The notes under the pieces are model-generated. The model worked only from the letters and a program-made list of their open reading frames with translations, was not told the origin of the DNA and searched no databases. Positions 46,962 through 57,425 of a DNA stretch of 64,000 nt are shown here, one piece after another; positions within the stretch are counted from its first letter, which is position 1; each line of letters begins with the position of its first letter. The position numbers and the translations under genes were made by a program. Where the stretch lies: positions 248,001 through 312,000 of the forward strand of contig CALSLT010000009.1 in assembly GCA_943787265.1 (NCBI GenBank), in the 5' to 3' direction. This DNA is from an uncultured Planctomycetaceae bacterium. Its GTDB lineage: Bacteria > Planctomycetota > Planctomycetia > Planctomycetales > Planctomycetaceae.

Positions 46962-47633
46962 GTGATCGAGATTCAGAACGTCACCAAAACGCACGTCAAA
47001 GGCCAGACCGACGTTCATGCTCTGCGAGGCGTGACCTGCTCGATCGAGCGAGGCGTGTTTCACTTCATCCTCGGACCGTCTGGCAGCGGAAAGAGCAGCC
47101 TGCTGTACCTGATTGGGGCGCTCGACGAGCCAACGTCGGGCGAGATTCTGTTCGAAGATCGCCCGCTTTCTGCTCTGACGAATCCCGAACGGGACGCCTA
47201 TCGCCGTGACGATGTCGGGTTCATCTTTCAAAGCTTCAACCTGTTGAACAATCTCGACGCCGTCGACAACACACTGGTTCCGTACCTTCCGCAGGGCGTC
47301 TCGACCGAGCTTCGTGACAGAGCCGTTGAAATGCTCAAGCAGGTCGGGTTGGGTGACCGGCTCGATCATCGCCCACATCAGCTTTCCGGCGGCGAGCAAC
47401 AACGCATTGCGATTGCGCGAGCGCTGCTCAAGCAACCAAAACTTGTGCTGGCTGACGAACCAACCGGCGAGCTCGATTCTGCTACCGGTGCCGAGGTTTT
47501 TGGACTGCTGCGAAAGCTCTGCGCCGACCGGGAAACGACAGTCGTCGTCGTCACTCATGACCACAGCTTTGTCGAGCCGACTGACCGAATTCTTCGCATG
47601 AAAGATGGTCAGCTTCAACAGTCCAACTCGTAG
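46962..47633 (+). CDS. ABC transporter ATP-binding protein, LolD/MacB-like
   Basis: GTG 46962 starts a 223-residue protein of the MacB/LolD type. Walker A is GPSGSGKSS (residues 38-46), the Q-loop is FIFQSFNLL, the signature is LSGGEQQR (141-148), Walker B is [13 protein letters not shown] (from 161) and the switch His is in VVVTHD. These ATPases drive lipoprotein release or macrolide/peptide export with FtsX-type permeases. No permease gene is adjacent in the window: the next gene is convergent and unrelated. Confidence 0.93.
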   Translation: MIEIQNVTKTHVKGQTDVHALRGVTCSIERGVFHFILGPSGSGKSSLLYLIGALDEPTSGEILFEDRPLSALTNPERDAYRRDDVGFIFQSFNLLNNLDAVDNTLVPYLPQGVSTELRDRAVEMLKQVGLGDRLDHRPHQLSGGEQQRIAIARALLKQPKLVLADEPTGELDSATGAEVFGLLRKLCADRETTVVVVTHDHSFVEPTDRILRMKDGQLQQSNS

Positions 47634-47652
47634 ACCTGGTCGCACCGATCGA

Positions 47653-49572
47653 TCAATGTCTGAGATTCGGCATTCCTATGCTTTTTCCGTAGAGCGCTGT
47701 CAGGTTGGCGAACGAGATTTTGTAAGCACGCTGCAAAGCTTCCTCGGCGGGATATCCCAGTTTGATATCCGTGAAGAACTGGCGGAACTTTTCGGAGTCT
47801 CGGCTCACAAGAATGTCGACCATCGCCGACGCGGCACCGTATCGCTCGCCGGGAATCTGCGAACCATCGAAAAATCCGGCCAGCGTCTGCTGCTCCCTCA
47901 ATGCAATGATCGATTTTCGCTGTGCCTTTTCCAGTGTATCGTCTTCCTGAACGATGTATTTAGCGATCCAAACGGCCATTCCTTCATTCAGCCAGGATGG
48001 GATCGTCACGTCCGAACGAAATCGATTGACGAATCCGTGAGACGTTTCGTGGACAAGCACCGTGGCAAAACGCGCGGCGAACGTTCCCTTGAACAGCGAA
48101 ATAACGATCCTGCCCTCGCCCGTGCCGTGGCAGATTCCGCCTGCGTTTGTGGGATTTCCCTTCGTGTTCTTCATGACTTCCAGTTCGAAGCGAATAAAGT
48201 CTGCACGATTCTGAAATGCACAGACGATGCACTTGCCACTCCATATATTGCTGCCAAGTGGGATTCCAAACGCCCGGCACATTTCGTCGTAAAGCTTGTC
48301 GAGGTAAGTCAGATATTTTTGAGCTTCGCTGTCCGGGATATCGGTCAGGATCAGGTGGTACTTCGTCTCAATCAGTCGAAGCGGTAGTTGCGGAAAGTGC
48401 GTTTGGACCGACTCGATGAACTCCTTATGCCGGGCGACCCATTCGGCGTGTTCTCTGTCACTCAGTCGCGGCCACAATCGTTTTCCGGTTGCCAGGACGC
48501 GGCGCTCTACTTCCTCATCCGCCTTCAATCGAGCCTTTCGTTTCTCTTCATCGACAAAAAGGATTCGGTCCTTGCGGTCGAACGTCAGATCGAGTGGCAC
48601 GCCGTCCACGATAACTTCTTCAACGGACGACGCCCTGTAGAGTCGAGGTGGCTCGTCGCCGATCTTTAACTTCAGGCTGACAAAACTCTCGGGACGTGGA
48701 CCGGCTTCGATTGCCGTTACCACGACGTTGCCGAACCGCTTTTTGTTTCGAAGATGCACATCCACGCGGCGATTCAGCAATTCGGAGATTGGCGGCGCCT
48801 CGCGAGCTGACTGCAGCACGTATGTCAAATTGTCGAGCGATTCCAGATCGATCGCGGGGACGGGTTTACCACCCGGTCGAAGTTCGACGATCGTCCCTGT
48901 CACTTCAATATGTTTTCGCAGCAGATGAAGGCCTGGGTTCTCAATGCCGTCTTTCGCAAAGGCGGCGAGAATGTCAGGGTTAAAGCGGACCTGAAAGTTT
49001 CCCGGAGCGTCCCAGGACTTGCCAGAGTTGACGTTGTGTATTTTCCCGGCTCTGCCGAGAGCCTGGGGTCTGAGCCGGACACGAATGGTTCGGCCGATAA
49101 ATTTCAGCCCATCCTCGGGTTTAATCTCGACGGGTGATCCGCTTTCCGCATTCGTCGGGCGAGGCGTCGAAGGCTTAGCGGAGTCGTCAATAACTTTCAG
49201 ATCGTCGGCAGACTTTAACTCGATCCCCGGCACGAGTTTTCCACCAGGCCGATATTCTCGAACGATTCCTGTGACTTCGATCAGCTTCTGCGCCAGGTCG
49301 GGGCCGGGATTCTTCAGCCCGCGTTTTGCCAGAGCCGCACGGACATCAGGGCTGAGGCGAATCACGAGATTTCCTGGAGCGTCCCAGGACTTGCCTGAAT
49401 TGAGATTGTGCGATTGCCCGCTTCGCCCGATCGAAGAAACCACAAGACGAACTCGCACGTTTTTGCCGACATGCTCAAGAGCCTTCGCCGGTTCAATCTT
49501 CGTCTGCGCAATCGCCGGTATCGAAACTGCAGAAATCAGGAAGACGGCGAACGCGTTCATGATCAGTCGCAT
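47653..49572 (-). CDS. Secreted gluzincin-type metalloprotease with duplicated N-terminal modules
   Basis: The 639-residue protein has a signal peptide ending near PAIAQ. Two copies of an about 110-residue module follow; both carry NSGKSWDAPGN and a closing V-TG-x-V-x-E-x-RPGGK-x-VP-x-I segment (residues about 25-130 and 150-255), giving an OB-like beta fold. The C-terminal half has VLVHETSHGFVNRF (HExxH) followed by IPSWLNEGMAVWIAKY, a typical peptidase-MA/DUF1570-like zinc site. It likely cleaves an extracytoplasmic substrate, with the modules as binding domains. It converges with the ABC ATPase gene, 19 bases apart. Confidence 0.85.
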   Translation of the reverse strand: MRLIMNAFAVFLISAVSIPAIAQTKIEPAKALEHVGKNVRVRLVVSSIGRSGQSHNLNSGKSWDAPGNLVIRLSPDVRAALAKRGLKNPGPDLAQKLIEVTGIVREYRPGGKLVPGIELKSADDLKVIDDSAKPSTPRPTNAESGSPVEIKPEDGLKFIGRTIRVRLRPQALGRAGKIHNVNSGKSWDAPGNFQVRFNPDILAAFAKDGIENPGLHLLRKHIEVTGTIVELRPGGKPVPAIDLESLDNLTYVLQSAREAPPISELLNRRVDVHLRNKKRFGNVVVTAIEAGPRPESFVSLKLKIGDEPPRLYRASSVEEVIVDGVPLDLTFDRKDRILFVDEEKRKARLKADEEVERRVLATGKRLWPRLSDREHAEWVARHKEFIESVQTHFPQLPLRLIETKYHLILTDIPDSEAQKYLTYLDKLYDEMCRAFGIPLGSNIWSGKCIVCAFQNRADFIRFELEVMKNTKGNPTNAGGICHGTGEGRIVISLFKGTFAARFATVLVHETSHGFVNRFRSDVTIPSWLNEGMAVWIAKYIVQEDDTLEKAQRKSIIALREQQTLAGFFDGSQIPGERYGAASAMVDILVSRDSEKFRQFFTDIKLGYPAEEALQRAYKISFANLTALYGKSIGMPNLRH

Positions 49573-49647
49573 AGTTGGCTCGTTTGTTTCTAACCTTTTC
49601 GATGTCGCAAGAAAGGCAAGTTGCGGCCACGGTAAAAAACCAAACTT

Positions 49648-51141
49648 CTAGTTGTTGGCCCGAAGGTCGTAACAGGCGAGGGCGTTTTTCAGGCGGACGT
49701 ACATTTTGCCGTCGGCGATGGCTGGGGTCGCGCAGGTGAGCGGGCCTTGTTTTCCGATCTTTGACTGATAGAGCTTCTCGGCTTTGCCCTGGCTTTCTTT
49801 TGCGAGAGCGTTGACTCCGTGGAGTTCTCGCAGGGCGTCTTCGGTGTTCAGCAGGCCGGTGTTGTCGACTTTGGCGTTGAAGAGTGGCGTGAATTCTTCC
49901 GGCGTAGCTTCAACGCAGAGGACTCCTTCGAGGGCGTAGTAGACTTTGGAATCTGCGGCGATGAGCGATGTGTACTGCGGCTGACCGACGTCCAGCGTCG
50001 TCATCCATTCGGAGTCGCCGGTTTCAAGATTCACGCAGGCGAGTCGTTTTTCGCCTTGGACATAAACGAAATCTCCAACGACGACCGGGCTGCTGCCTTT
50101 GTCCTGGCAGCCGTTAAAGACCCACTGTTCCTCGGCTCCGTCGGTCGACATTTTGAAACACCGCATGCCTTTCTTACGGCTGTTCGAATAGGTGATGAGG
50201 CGATCGCCCGCGACGACGGGAGTCGATAGTCCGGCTTCGGACTTTACTGACCAGACTTCTTTGCCAGTCGCGGCTTCGACGCAGACGCTCGTTCCGCCGC
50301 CGGCGTTCAGGACGACGAAGTTGTTTCCGGCATGATGCCACAACACCGGGCTTGTGTGAGTACCACTGGTTTTCTTTGGATCACCTTCCCAGGCGATGCT
50401 GCCATCTTCCAGACTGACTGCGTAAAGGTGTCCAGCCAGAAAGATGGCCAGGTCGTCGGTGATGAGGAACGATGACTGCCAGAACTCGTCGCGGAATGAA
50501 ACTGGGAGTCGGACTTTCCAGATGCTTTTTCCCGTTAAAGCGTCAACGCTGCGGACGTGGCCGCCGGCTCCGAGAATGTAAAGTCGTCCGTCTGCGACGG
50601 TCGGAGAACCTGACTGCGGAAATCTTGTGTAGACCGAGTCGGTTTCGTTCTTCCAGATTTCTTTTCCGTCGGTCGCGTTCAGGCAGTAGATCGTTTCGCG
50701 GAAGACGTAGGCCTTGGCGATGGCTTCGTCTTCGTCGCGACGTTTGACTTCGTACTCGGCGTATTCAGTGTCGGACATTCCGACTCGTTTCGGCGGAGCG
50801 AGCCAGGGAAACTTCTTCTTGGGAACATCGCCAATCTTCACCCGCTTGTGAGTGAAGAGGTAAACCCGCTGTTCGGCGGTTTCGTCACCGGGAAAGTTCG
50901 CGACCACAGGAGAACCCCAGCCGCCTTCGTTCTTGCCCGATCCGATTGGCTCGCTGACCCACGCTGCTTTCAGGCCGTTGTCTGGCAAGCTGGTCAGCAG
51001 AGCAGGGGACTCACTGGCAACGCCGTTTCGGTCATTGCCTCGCCACTGAGTCCAGTCTCCGGCGTTCACTGAGGGACTTACTGCAAACGTGACCGCGATC
51101 AGGAATGCAAAACAGCCAGAGGTTCGCTGAAAGGATTTCAC
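49648..51141 (-). CDS. Secreted PQQ-like beta-propeller protein
   Basis: GTG 51141 is preferred as start, with GGAG eight bases upstream; the product then begins MKSFQRTSGCFAFLIAV, a signal peptide ending near SVNAG. Residues after it start DWTQWRGNDRNGVASESP, a hallmark of the planctomycete PQQ-like propeller family. Blades include IYCLNATDGKEIWKNET, VRSVDALTGKSIWKVRL, LYAVSLEDGSIAWEGD, SVCVEAATGKEVWSV and LACVNLETGDSEWM. Length is 497 residues. Role unknown; it resembles the propeller at 40220-41728. Confidence 0.88.
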   Translation of the reverse strand: MKSFQRTSGCFAFLIAVTFAVSPSVNAGDWTQWRGNDRNGVASESPALLTSLPDNGLKAAWVSEPIGSGKNEGGWGSPVVANFPGDETAEQRVYLFTHKRVKIGDVPKKKFPWLAPPKRVGMSDTEYAEYEVKRRDEDEAIAKAYVFRETIYCLNATDGKEIWKNETDSVYTRFPQSGSPTVADGRLYILGAGGHVRSVDALTGKSIWKVRLPVSFRDEFWQSSFLITDDLAIFLAGHLYAVSLEDGSIAWEGDPKKTSGTHTSPVLWHHAGNNFVVLNAGGGTSVCVEAATGKEVWSVKSEAGLSTPVVAGDRLITYSNSRKKGMRCFKMSTDGAEEQWVFNGCQDKGSSPVVVGDFVYVQGEKRLACVNLETGDSEWMTTLDVGQPQYTSLIAADSKVYYALEGVLCVEATPEEFTPLFNAKVDNTGLLNTEDALRELHGVNALAKESQGKAEKLYQSKIGKQGPLTCATPAIADGKMYVRLKNALACYDLRANN

Positions 51142-51312
51142 GGCGGGTGTCTCCAAATGAACGGTGGGTTGAGTGGAGGGAGGGTGAAGATTCGGTCTGG
51201 TCGACCGACTGCGAGTTTGACTATACCAGAGACGTTCCGGTGAGAAACCCGACCAGCGTTCTCATCGTCATCGATAACTGCGAATCGCTTCCAGGTTTCA
51301 AAGTCGAATTCA

Positions 51313-52241
51313 ATGGACTCTGTATTGCCGCACAATTCCGAATCGATGTCTCTGGGCGGCACTTCAGAGGCTGAGCGTAGAAAATGGTCCCGGCGAAAAT
51401 TTCTCGCTACGGGAGTCGCGGGTGGTATGACAGCGTGCGCGGCGACAGGAGCGTGGGCGTTCTGGGGATCGCCACACAATGTTGAAATCGTGCGAGTGCC
51501 GATGCCGCTGCGAGATCTTCCAGACTCGCTGATTGGCAAGACGGTCGTCCAGATCAGCGATCTGCATGTTGGACCGATCGTTAGCCGCGATTATCTGCGA
51601 GACTGCCTGGAGCTGGTGTCGTCGCTTGAGCCGGACATTGTCGCGATCACTGGTGACTTTGTTTCGTACGACGGTCCCGCTCGGATCGACGAAGCTGTGG
51701 CTTTACTTGCCGACATGCAGCCAGGAAAGCTGGCGACGGTTGCGATTACTGGCAATCACGACTTCGGATTCTCGCGAGAGGGATTTACGAATCGTCAGGC
51801 GGCTGATTCGTTGACGGAGAAGCTCGACGGGATTGGCATTCAAATGCTGCGAAACACGGCCGTCGAAATTGAGGGCCTGAGGTTGTTGGGCGTTGACGAC
51901 TTCTGGGGCCCGACTCACGAACTGGACGAGACATTGTCGTCAGGCGATGGGGCTCGAGCCATCCGTGATGCTCTGCCACAATCCCGACTTTGTGGATCAA
52001 CCGGGGTGGGAGAACTTATCGAGGCTGGATCCTCTCAGGGCACACGCACGGCGGGCAGGTTCGGTTGCCGTTCTGTAAGCCTCCGATTCTGCCGATTCGA
52101 AATCACGACTATGCTGCCGGGAAGGTTGAACTGCCGGGAGCCCGGACTCTCTACGTGAATCGAGGGCTGGGATATCTTCGGAAGGTGCGGCTCAACGTTC
52201 GCCCAGAGATCACCGTCTTCGCACTCTCTCGTGCAGCCTGA
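51313..52241 (+). CDS. Tat-exported metallophosphoesterase, frame broken twice near its end
   Basis: The N-terminus carries a twin-Arg signal, SRRKFLATGVAGG, then a calcineurin-like phosphoesterase: QISDLHVG, AITGDFVSYDG, AITGNHDFGF. The first frame ends at 52158, but the rest of the family is in two other frames. GLEPSVMLCHNPDFVDQPG (from about 51950) gives the CHNPD motif, and YRGWILSGHTHGGQVRLP (from about 52010) gives GHTHGG, ending in a TGA at 52239-52241. Removing one G from GGGG near 51948 and one base near 52007 restores a single protein. It should be a YkuE/UDP-2,3-diacylglucosamine-hydrolase-like two-metal enzyme on the periplasmic side. No ribosome site is obvious at 51313, so the start is uncertain. 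Confidence 0.8.
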
Positions 52242-52281
52242 AACAGCCTGGTTCCTGGAGTTGCCCTTAGTTTGCGAGTAG

Positions 52282-52461
52282 CTAAACCGCTGACCCGCGG
52301 ACTTTCTCAAGTTCGTCGGAGAGTTCAGTGATCCGTTTCTGCTGATCTTCGCAGACCATGCACAGTTCGGCGACAATGTCTGCCAGTTGTTTGACGTCCT
52401 GATCTTTGATCATCAGGTTCACGGCATTTTGTCGCAGGCGTTGGATGACGGAAGAGGCCAC
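52282..52461 (-). CDS. Small helical protein, 59 residues
   Basis: GTG 52461 is preceded by GGAG seven bases upstream. The product starts with VASSVIQRLRQNAV and continues with KDQDVKQLADIVAELC and KRITELSDELEKV. It is Leu/Glu/Lys/Gln-rich and reads as two amphipathic helices or a coiled coil, with two Cys residues (ELCMVCED) in the middle. It lies below the usual gene-length cutoff. No family is recognised. The ribosome site and composition favour a real gene. Confidence 0.6.
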   Translation of the reverse strand: MASSVIQRLRQNAVNLMIKDQDVKQLADIVAELCMVCEDQQKRITELSDELEKVRGSAV

Positions 52462-52656
52462 AGCATATCTCCAGATTCTAAGCGTGTAGTGCTTTAAGAT
52501 TGGAACGTCAAAGGCGGGAATGTCGAGGTGGGAAGTTGGAGGGTAGCGAAGGATAAGCTCGATGTCGCGTCTACCTAAGTTGCCGGCAAATCAGTGTGCG
52601 GTAAGCCGCGTCTGATTCTGAGAGGTTAGTTGCAGAAGGACGTCATTCGAAAGCGG

Positions 52657-52697
52657 AAAAGCCGACGGAGCTGAGCATCTCAGACCTCCGCCGGCTT
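52657..52697 (-). terminator. Terminator of the polytopic membrane protein gene
   Basis: AAGCCGACGGAG (52659-52670) pairs with CTCCGCCGGCTT (52686-52697) with one A-C mismatch, and TGAG/CTCA pairs inside. On the minus strand TTTTCC follows the stem. It lies 31 bases after the stop of the gene at 52728-54488. Confidence 0.7.
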
Positions 52698-52727
52698 CGG
52701 ATTTCCACCACTGGGCAGGAGCGTCGG

Positions 52728-54488
52728 TCAGGTGTCGGTTTCTGCATCGTCCTTGAAGTGGCGCAACCAACGCGTTTCCAGCCGTTCGGCGAGGCCGCCC
52801 TTCAACGTGCTGATGAAAACGGCAACGGAGAAGCACGCCATCGCCCAGAGCAATGGTTTGATGCCATCAGGTATCGACAGGTCGCGTATGAGTCGAATGG
52901 TCCAAAGTCCGACTGACGCCAGTCCACCGGCACAGTTGAGGACGCCGATCGCGATGAACGGCCACATGCGGACCTGGAGTCCGTAAGCGAAGGCCAGGAC
53001 GGTCATTCCTCCGACGTAACCTCCGACGGATTCTACCGGGAGGCCGAAACGCGGGCCCGCCAGTATGGCGATGACGCACGCAGTGCCGATTCCGCCGGCA
53101 GCGACGTATTGCAGCCGTTTTGCGAAATCGTCTCGGAAGACCGTCGCGATGATCAGCAATGAAGCGAGCACCATGTGGAACGTCACCGACGCCTTGAAAC
53201 CTGCCAGCTTTGTCTCGGCGATCAGCAAACCTGCCGCCAGGGAAAGTGACAAAGCTCCGACAAGGGCCTGCCTGGAATTTCGGCGGGCGAAGCACAGGCA
53301 GAGTTGCAGAGCACCGAGCGCTGCCAGCGGCCATGCCTGAGCGTCTTCCATTGAGAGTGAGAAGGTTCTTACACCGAACGAATTCGGGCCAATGAACACG
53401 GCCAGTAGCAACATCGCGACAAAGCCTGTTTCGGCACGGCGTGAGCCTCGGATCCAGGCGTAACCGTAAAACACGAGCAACCCCATCAACGCAATGAAGA
53501 CGGGCGAGCCGGCCGTTTCGACAAACTCGTACGCGAATCGCGAATAGGTGTAGTGTGTCGTCCACGGTCCGAGCCACGGATAAGAAATCAGCAGCAGAAG
53601 CGGAGCTGCCAGTAACGTGCCTTTCTGCAGTTTCTTAAGTTTCTCGACCAGGCTGATTTCCAGCAGCACGAACAGTACGGGAATGAGAAACGGGATCAGG
53701 AAATAGAGACCGAACGATGTGTCCCAGAAGTGCGCTTTCGCTTTTCCGAGGTCGAACGAAATGGCCAGTGAGTACGACCGGAAGCAGACCGCTCCGCCGA
53801 TGAAGACAAAAACGGTCCACGGAATCCACGGCCAGTTCCACGGCGTGCCGTTGTTCCGTAACGCGGACTTTTCCGGCTCGGACGGCGGGCAGCAGCATGC
53901 CAGAGTGATCAGGCCGGCGATCATGGGGAAAGCGGCGACTCGCCAGCGAGCCTGCTCCATCGTGACGTCGGCGACTTCGGGGGATACCCACAGCGGAAAC
54001 GTAAAGAAGAGTCCGAGGAACGCGTACAGCGGTCCGCGATACGACCACGGAAGCCGGATGCGGAGGCCTCGCAATAGCGACTCGCTCAGCACGACGGCGA
54101 AGCACAGGCCGAAGCCCAGCAGGCTGACGGCGTCGCGGACTGAGTTGTCGTCCCACGACGCGAGCGTGACGATCTCGTCGAAGCTCACCGAGATCGCCAG
54201 GAACATCAGCAGCAGGACCAGCACCAGCGAACGGGCATCGTCCCAGACTTTTCCGAAGCGGACGATGAGGTACGCGGTCACTCCCATCAGAAGCGTGACG
54301 CTGCACAGGCCGAGCATCAGAAACCAGGGGTCGATATACGCAACTTCGAAGCGGTCAAAGAGGATGTCGAGTTCGCCGGGCCGGAAGACGGCTTGCAGCC
54401 CGTACACAAACAGGCATGCGCTCATCAGGTAGAACGGGTTGTGGTTGTAGAGAAACTTTGCAATGCGAGGAATTCGCCATGCAGACAT
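52728..54488 (-). CDS. Polytopic membrane protein of unknown function
   Basis: The 586-residue protein starts at ATG 54488 with GGAGGTGA upstream, an excellent ribosome site. About fourteen hydrophobic segments span the chain; loops are short. Conspicuous stretches are WRIPRIAKFLYNHNPFYLMSA, AISVSFDEIVTLASWDD, FRSYSLAISFDLGKAKAHFW and IGPNSFGVRTFSLSMEDAQ. The charged cytoplasmic tail is RLETRWLRHFKDDAE. I do not recognise a transporter or enzyme family. The gene is monocistronic with its own terminator. Confidence 0.75.
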   Translation of the reverse strand: MSAWRIPRIAKFLYNHNPFYLMSACLFVYGLQAVFRPGELDILFDRFEVAYIDPWFLMLGLCSVTLLMGVTAYLIVRFGKVWDDARSLVLVLLLMFLAISVSFDEIVTLASWDDNSVRDAVSLLGFGLCFAVVLSESLLRGLRIRLPWSYRGPLYAFLGLFFTFPLWVSPEVADVTMEQARWRVAAFPMIAGLITLACCCPPSEPEKSALRNNGTPWNWPWIPWTVFVFIGGAVCFRSYSLAISFDLGKAKAHFWDTSFGLYFLIPFLIPVLFVLLEISLVEKLKKLQKGTLLAAPLLLLISYPWLGPWTTHYTYSRFAYEFVETAGSPVFIALMGLLVFYGYAWIRGSRRAETGFVAMLLLAVFIGPNSFGVRTFSLSMEDAQAWPLAALGALQLCLCFARRNSRQALVGALSLSLAAGLLIAETKLAGFKASVTFHMVLASLLIIATVFRDDFAKRLQYVAAGGIGTACVIAILAGPRFGLPVESVGGYVGGMTVLAFAYGLQVRMWPFIAIGVLNCAGGLASVGLWTIRLIRDLSIPDGIKPLLWAMACFSVAVFISTLKGGLAERLETRWLRHFKDDAETDT

Positions 54489-55360
54489 GAGTCACCTCCG
54501 TCGAGTCTGTGAAGAGAAGGGATGAAGTACAGACTTCGCAGGAATGCGTGACGGACTTCTCAGCCATCCCGGCCAGTGGAAATGAAGGTGCCAGGGGAAA
54601 TGGAGACGTGATCGATTGCTGAGAGACAAGGCCCGCCGCGCGGCCGGTCATGGCGGCGGGCGAGCGTTTCGGACCGAAAGTCTGAAACCGGATACGCGGC
54701 GCTCGTAGTAGCCGTGTTTGTTGAAAATGGGTGGGAAGAGAGTGCAGAAGGAGCCTGGGCACGCATGTTGGGTCGTGAGGCTGCCTGACTTCCGCATTCG
54801 ATCCCTCCCTCACCCGATCAGGTTAGCCGGACAGTTTTTGAACTGATCAGGCCATGTCTGGAATGGGCAACTCCCAAGGAGCAAACGTCTGAGTGCAGGT
54901 TCCGATGGGCACGGGCACCGGTCAATAACTGATTGCCGTTTCGACAAGCATCAGCAGCAGAACGGCGGCAATCCGCATGACCGGCCCGGCTGTTTCGAAA
55001 CGCAACACAAACACGAAGGTTGGCGAAAGCTGTTTCGAGTCCACATTCGACCTGACTCGCCTGCCAATCCGGTCCGAAGTTGTCAGTTGCACGGATCAGT
55101 GACGGTGGGCATTCTGAAGTTGCCCTGAAAGTCCTTGACGATGGTTTGTCTCGGGATGATCCTGGTGCACACTGTAGGGAACGGGAAGGAAGTCGTTCCG
55201 CGCGCCGAAGCTTTCGGAATCGTGCGGAGCCGGGTTTCTCTCGCCAACTTGACTGAACCCACGCATTAGTAGCTACCGTCGCCAGGACGCTGGTTCTCCG
55301 CGATCTGGCGACCGCAGCTACATCAGCTGCCGGCAGGTTTACCCACCCAGGAGACGAGTT
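54489..55360. other. Long intergenic region, no supported gene
   Basis: Minus-strand frames at 54355-54813 and 54818-55429 are Pro/Ser/Arg-rich without ribosome sites and look like non-coding artefacts. A hairpin is present at 54631-54661: GCCCGCCGC against GCGGCGGGC with a 13-base loop. The region should contain the promoters of the divergent genes at 54488 and 55361. Confidence 0.45.
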
Positions 55361-57333
55361 ATGCAGGTCCGATCGCACCAGCCTCGAAATTACCGCGACT
55401 CGACGCGGATCGACAGACGCGACCATCATCGCCGTTGTGGCGTGTCTCGCGCTCGCCGCGGCTGGCGGATTCTTCTATCAGAAGACGGCTCAAACGGCGG
55501 TCGCTCAGGCTGAGCAAAGTCGTGCGGAAAACTGTTCGAGCAGAAGCCTTAGCTCCGCAACAATCTGAAACGGTGGAAGCAGAAGTCGCTGAAGTAACGC
55601 CTCCGTCGTTGGCATCAATGTCGAAGAACCTGGAGCCTGAAGCCTCGTTCGCGCGTTTGGTGACCAATGCCACAGAGGCCGCTGGCCCTTTAACATCGCT
55701 CGAAGATCAGATTCTCGCTCACATCGAATTCGGTGAGTTCACACGAGCTGTTGAGATTGCCAAAACGTCGACCGACGCTGAAGAGCGATCACAACTGCTT
55801 GGCCTTGTTGCTGACGCTCAGCTCAGGATTGGTGACTTTGGTGCGGCTTTGGGTTCGATTCGCTCGATGCCGGACTACCAGGAACGACAAATCGCTCGGG
55901 ACAAGCATCTTGACGAACAGGCTCTCGCTGGCGGCAACGGTGCTGACTTCACGCAGTTGATCGATTTGATCATGCAGGAAACTGAAGGCCTCTGGGAAGA
56001 AGTCGACGGTTCTGGCGGAACGATCTCGCAGTTTGACCAGGGGGTTCGAGTTGAGCCCAGCGGCGTTCTGCGGACTCAGACTGCCACGGAACAGTCTGGT
56101 CGTTTGAAAGACCTTGGCATCCAGGTTCGCAAAGCTTTGCTGAACAACGAGATCGCTGAAGTCAGTGGCCTGCGAGTCATCTCGCTGCCTCGCCTCGAAG
56201 AAGCGGTTGCTCGACGACTTGAGCAGGGCAAACAACCAACGATTTCAATGAAGCTGCTCGGAGGGCTGACCTCGATCAAACACGTTTTCGTTTATCCGGA
56301 AGATCAGGAAATCGTGATCGCCGGACCGGCTGAAGGCTGGAAGTACAACGACAACGGCCTGCCGGTCGGTGTTGAAAGCGGCAAGCCAGTCATGCAGCTC
56401 GACGACCTTGTTACCGTACTGCGCGCGTTCTCGGCCACGAATCAGAAGTTCTTCTCCTGCTCGATCAACCCGCGGGAAGAAGGCCTGAAGAATCTCAAAA
56501 GTTTCGTCGAGCGGACCAGCTCTCGACCACTTCGAACCGGTGTCGTTCGAAACTGGGTTGGCCAGCTTCAGGAACAGCTCGGTCGCCAGGACATCGTTTA
56601 CTCGGGAATCAATCCTGAATCGCGAGTCGCTCGAACGATCGTCGAAGCCGACTACCGGATGAAACTCATCGGAATCGGCAAGTATGACTTTGCTGGCAGC
56701 TCAAAAATTCCGAGCATCTTCGACCTGATGACCGCCGAAGAGCAGAAAGCTTCGAAGCTGGACGCTCTGCGATGGTGGCTGACGATGAAGTACGACGCCG
56801 TTCTGCACACAGCAGACCGCAACGGATTTGAATTCGTAGGCTCGTCAGTGCTCTGCCAGTCGGAGAATCAGTTCCTGAACGCTCAGGGCAAGCAGGTTCA
56901 GACGGGGCAGTCTGAGGGCTCGAATCTGGTCTTTGCTCAGACATTTACGACAAAGTACGAGGAACTGGCGAAGCAGGACATCGTTTTTGCCGATCTGAAG
57001 AATGTCTTCGATCTTTCGCTTGTCGCCGCGATTCTGCAGCACGAGGGAGCGGCTCGAAACGTTGGCTGGGATTTGGGAGTCTTCTCGAACGAAGGTTCTT
57101 ACATCACCACTCGGCACGATGCTCCGCGGGAAGTCGACTCAGTCGTCAACCATCGGGTCTTCCGAGGTCGTGACATCGTTGTTCAGGTTGCCGGCGGTGT
57201 CCGAGCTGACCTTGGCAGCGTGATCGCTGATGCCAGCATCTATCGTGAAGGCGTTCGTCTGGACGGGACAGCCGACAAGGCTCGAACCAAAGACAGCCTG
57301 CCAGCAAATCGCTGGTGGTGGGACGCTCGCTGA
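55361..57333 (+). CDS. DUF1598 planctomycete protein with N-terminal anchor (two apparent +1 shifts near the start)
   Basis: AGGAG precedes ATG 55361. Three frames are needed at the N-terminus: the ATG frame, then the frame encoding DATIIAVVACLALAAAGG (a membrane segment) and FFYQKTAQTAVAQAEQSRAE, then the main frame from KTVRAEALAPQQS (about 55525) to 57333. Removing one G near 55367 and one base near 55525 joins them. The body holds a TPR-like stretch (AHIEFGEFTRAVEIAKTS, LGLVADAQLRIGDFGAAL) and the DUF1598 domain with ISMKLLGGLTSIKHVFVYP, EIVIAGPAEGWKYN and RTIVEADYRMKLIGIGKYDF. DUF1598 is known almost only from planctomycetes; its function is unknown. A terminator follows. Confidence 0.85.
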
Positions 57334-57383
57334 TTTTCGGCCGGGTTGAATTCCGGCCAGGAATCACGATCAAAACTGAATTC

Positions 57384-57425
57384 AAGAGGGGCAGGCCATC
57401 GTCGGTCGCCCCTCTTTCTTATTTG
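57384..57425 (+). terminator. Intrinsic terminator after the DUF1598 gene
   Basis: AAGAGGGGC (57384-57392) pairs with GCCCCTCTT (57408-57416), nine pairs with a 15-base loop, followed by TCTTATTT. Confidence 0.85.

Noticed and set aside
54355-55429. Two minus-strand frames in the long gap
   Set aside because: No ribosome sites, Pro/Ser/Arg-rich composition and no domain. The second is antisense to the start of the DUF1598 gene.
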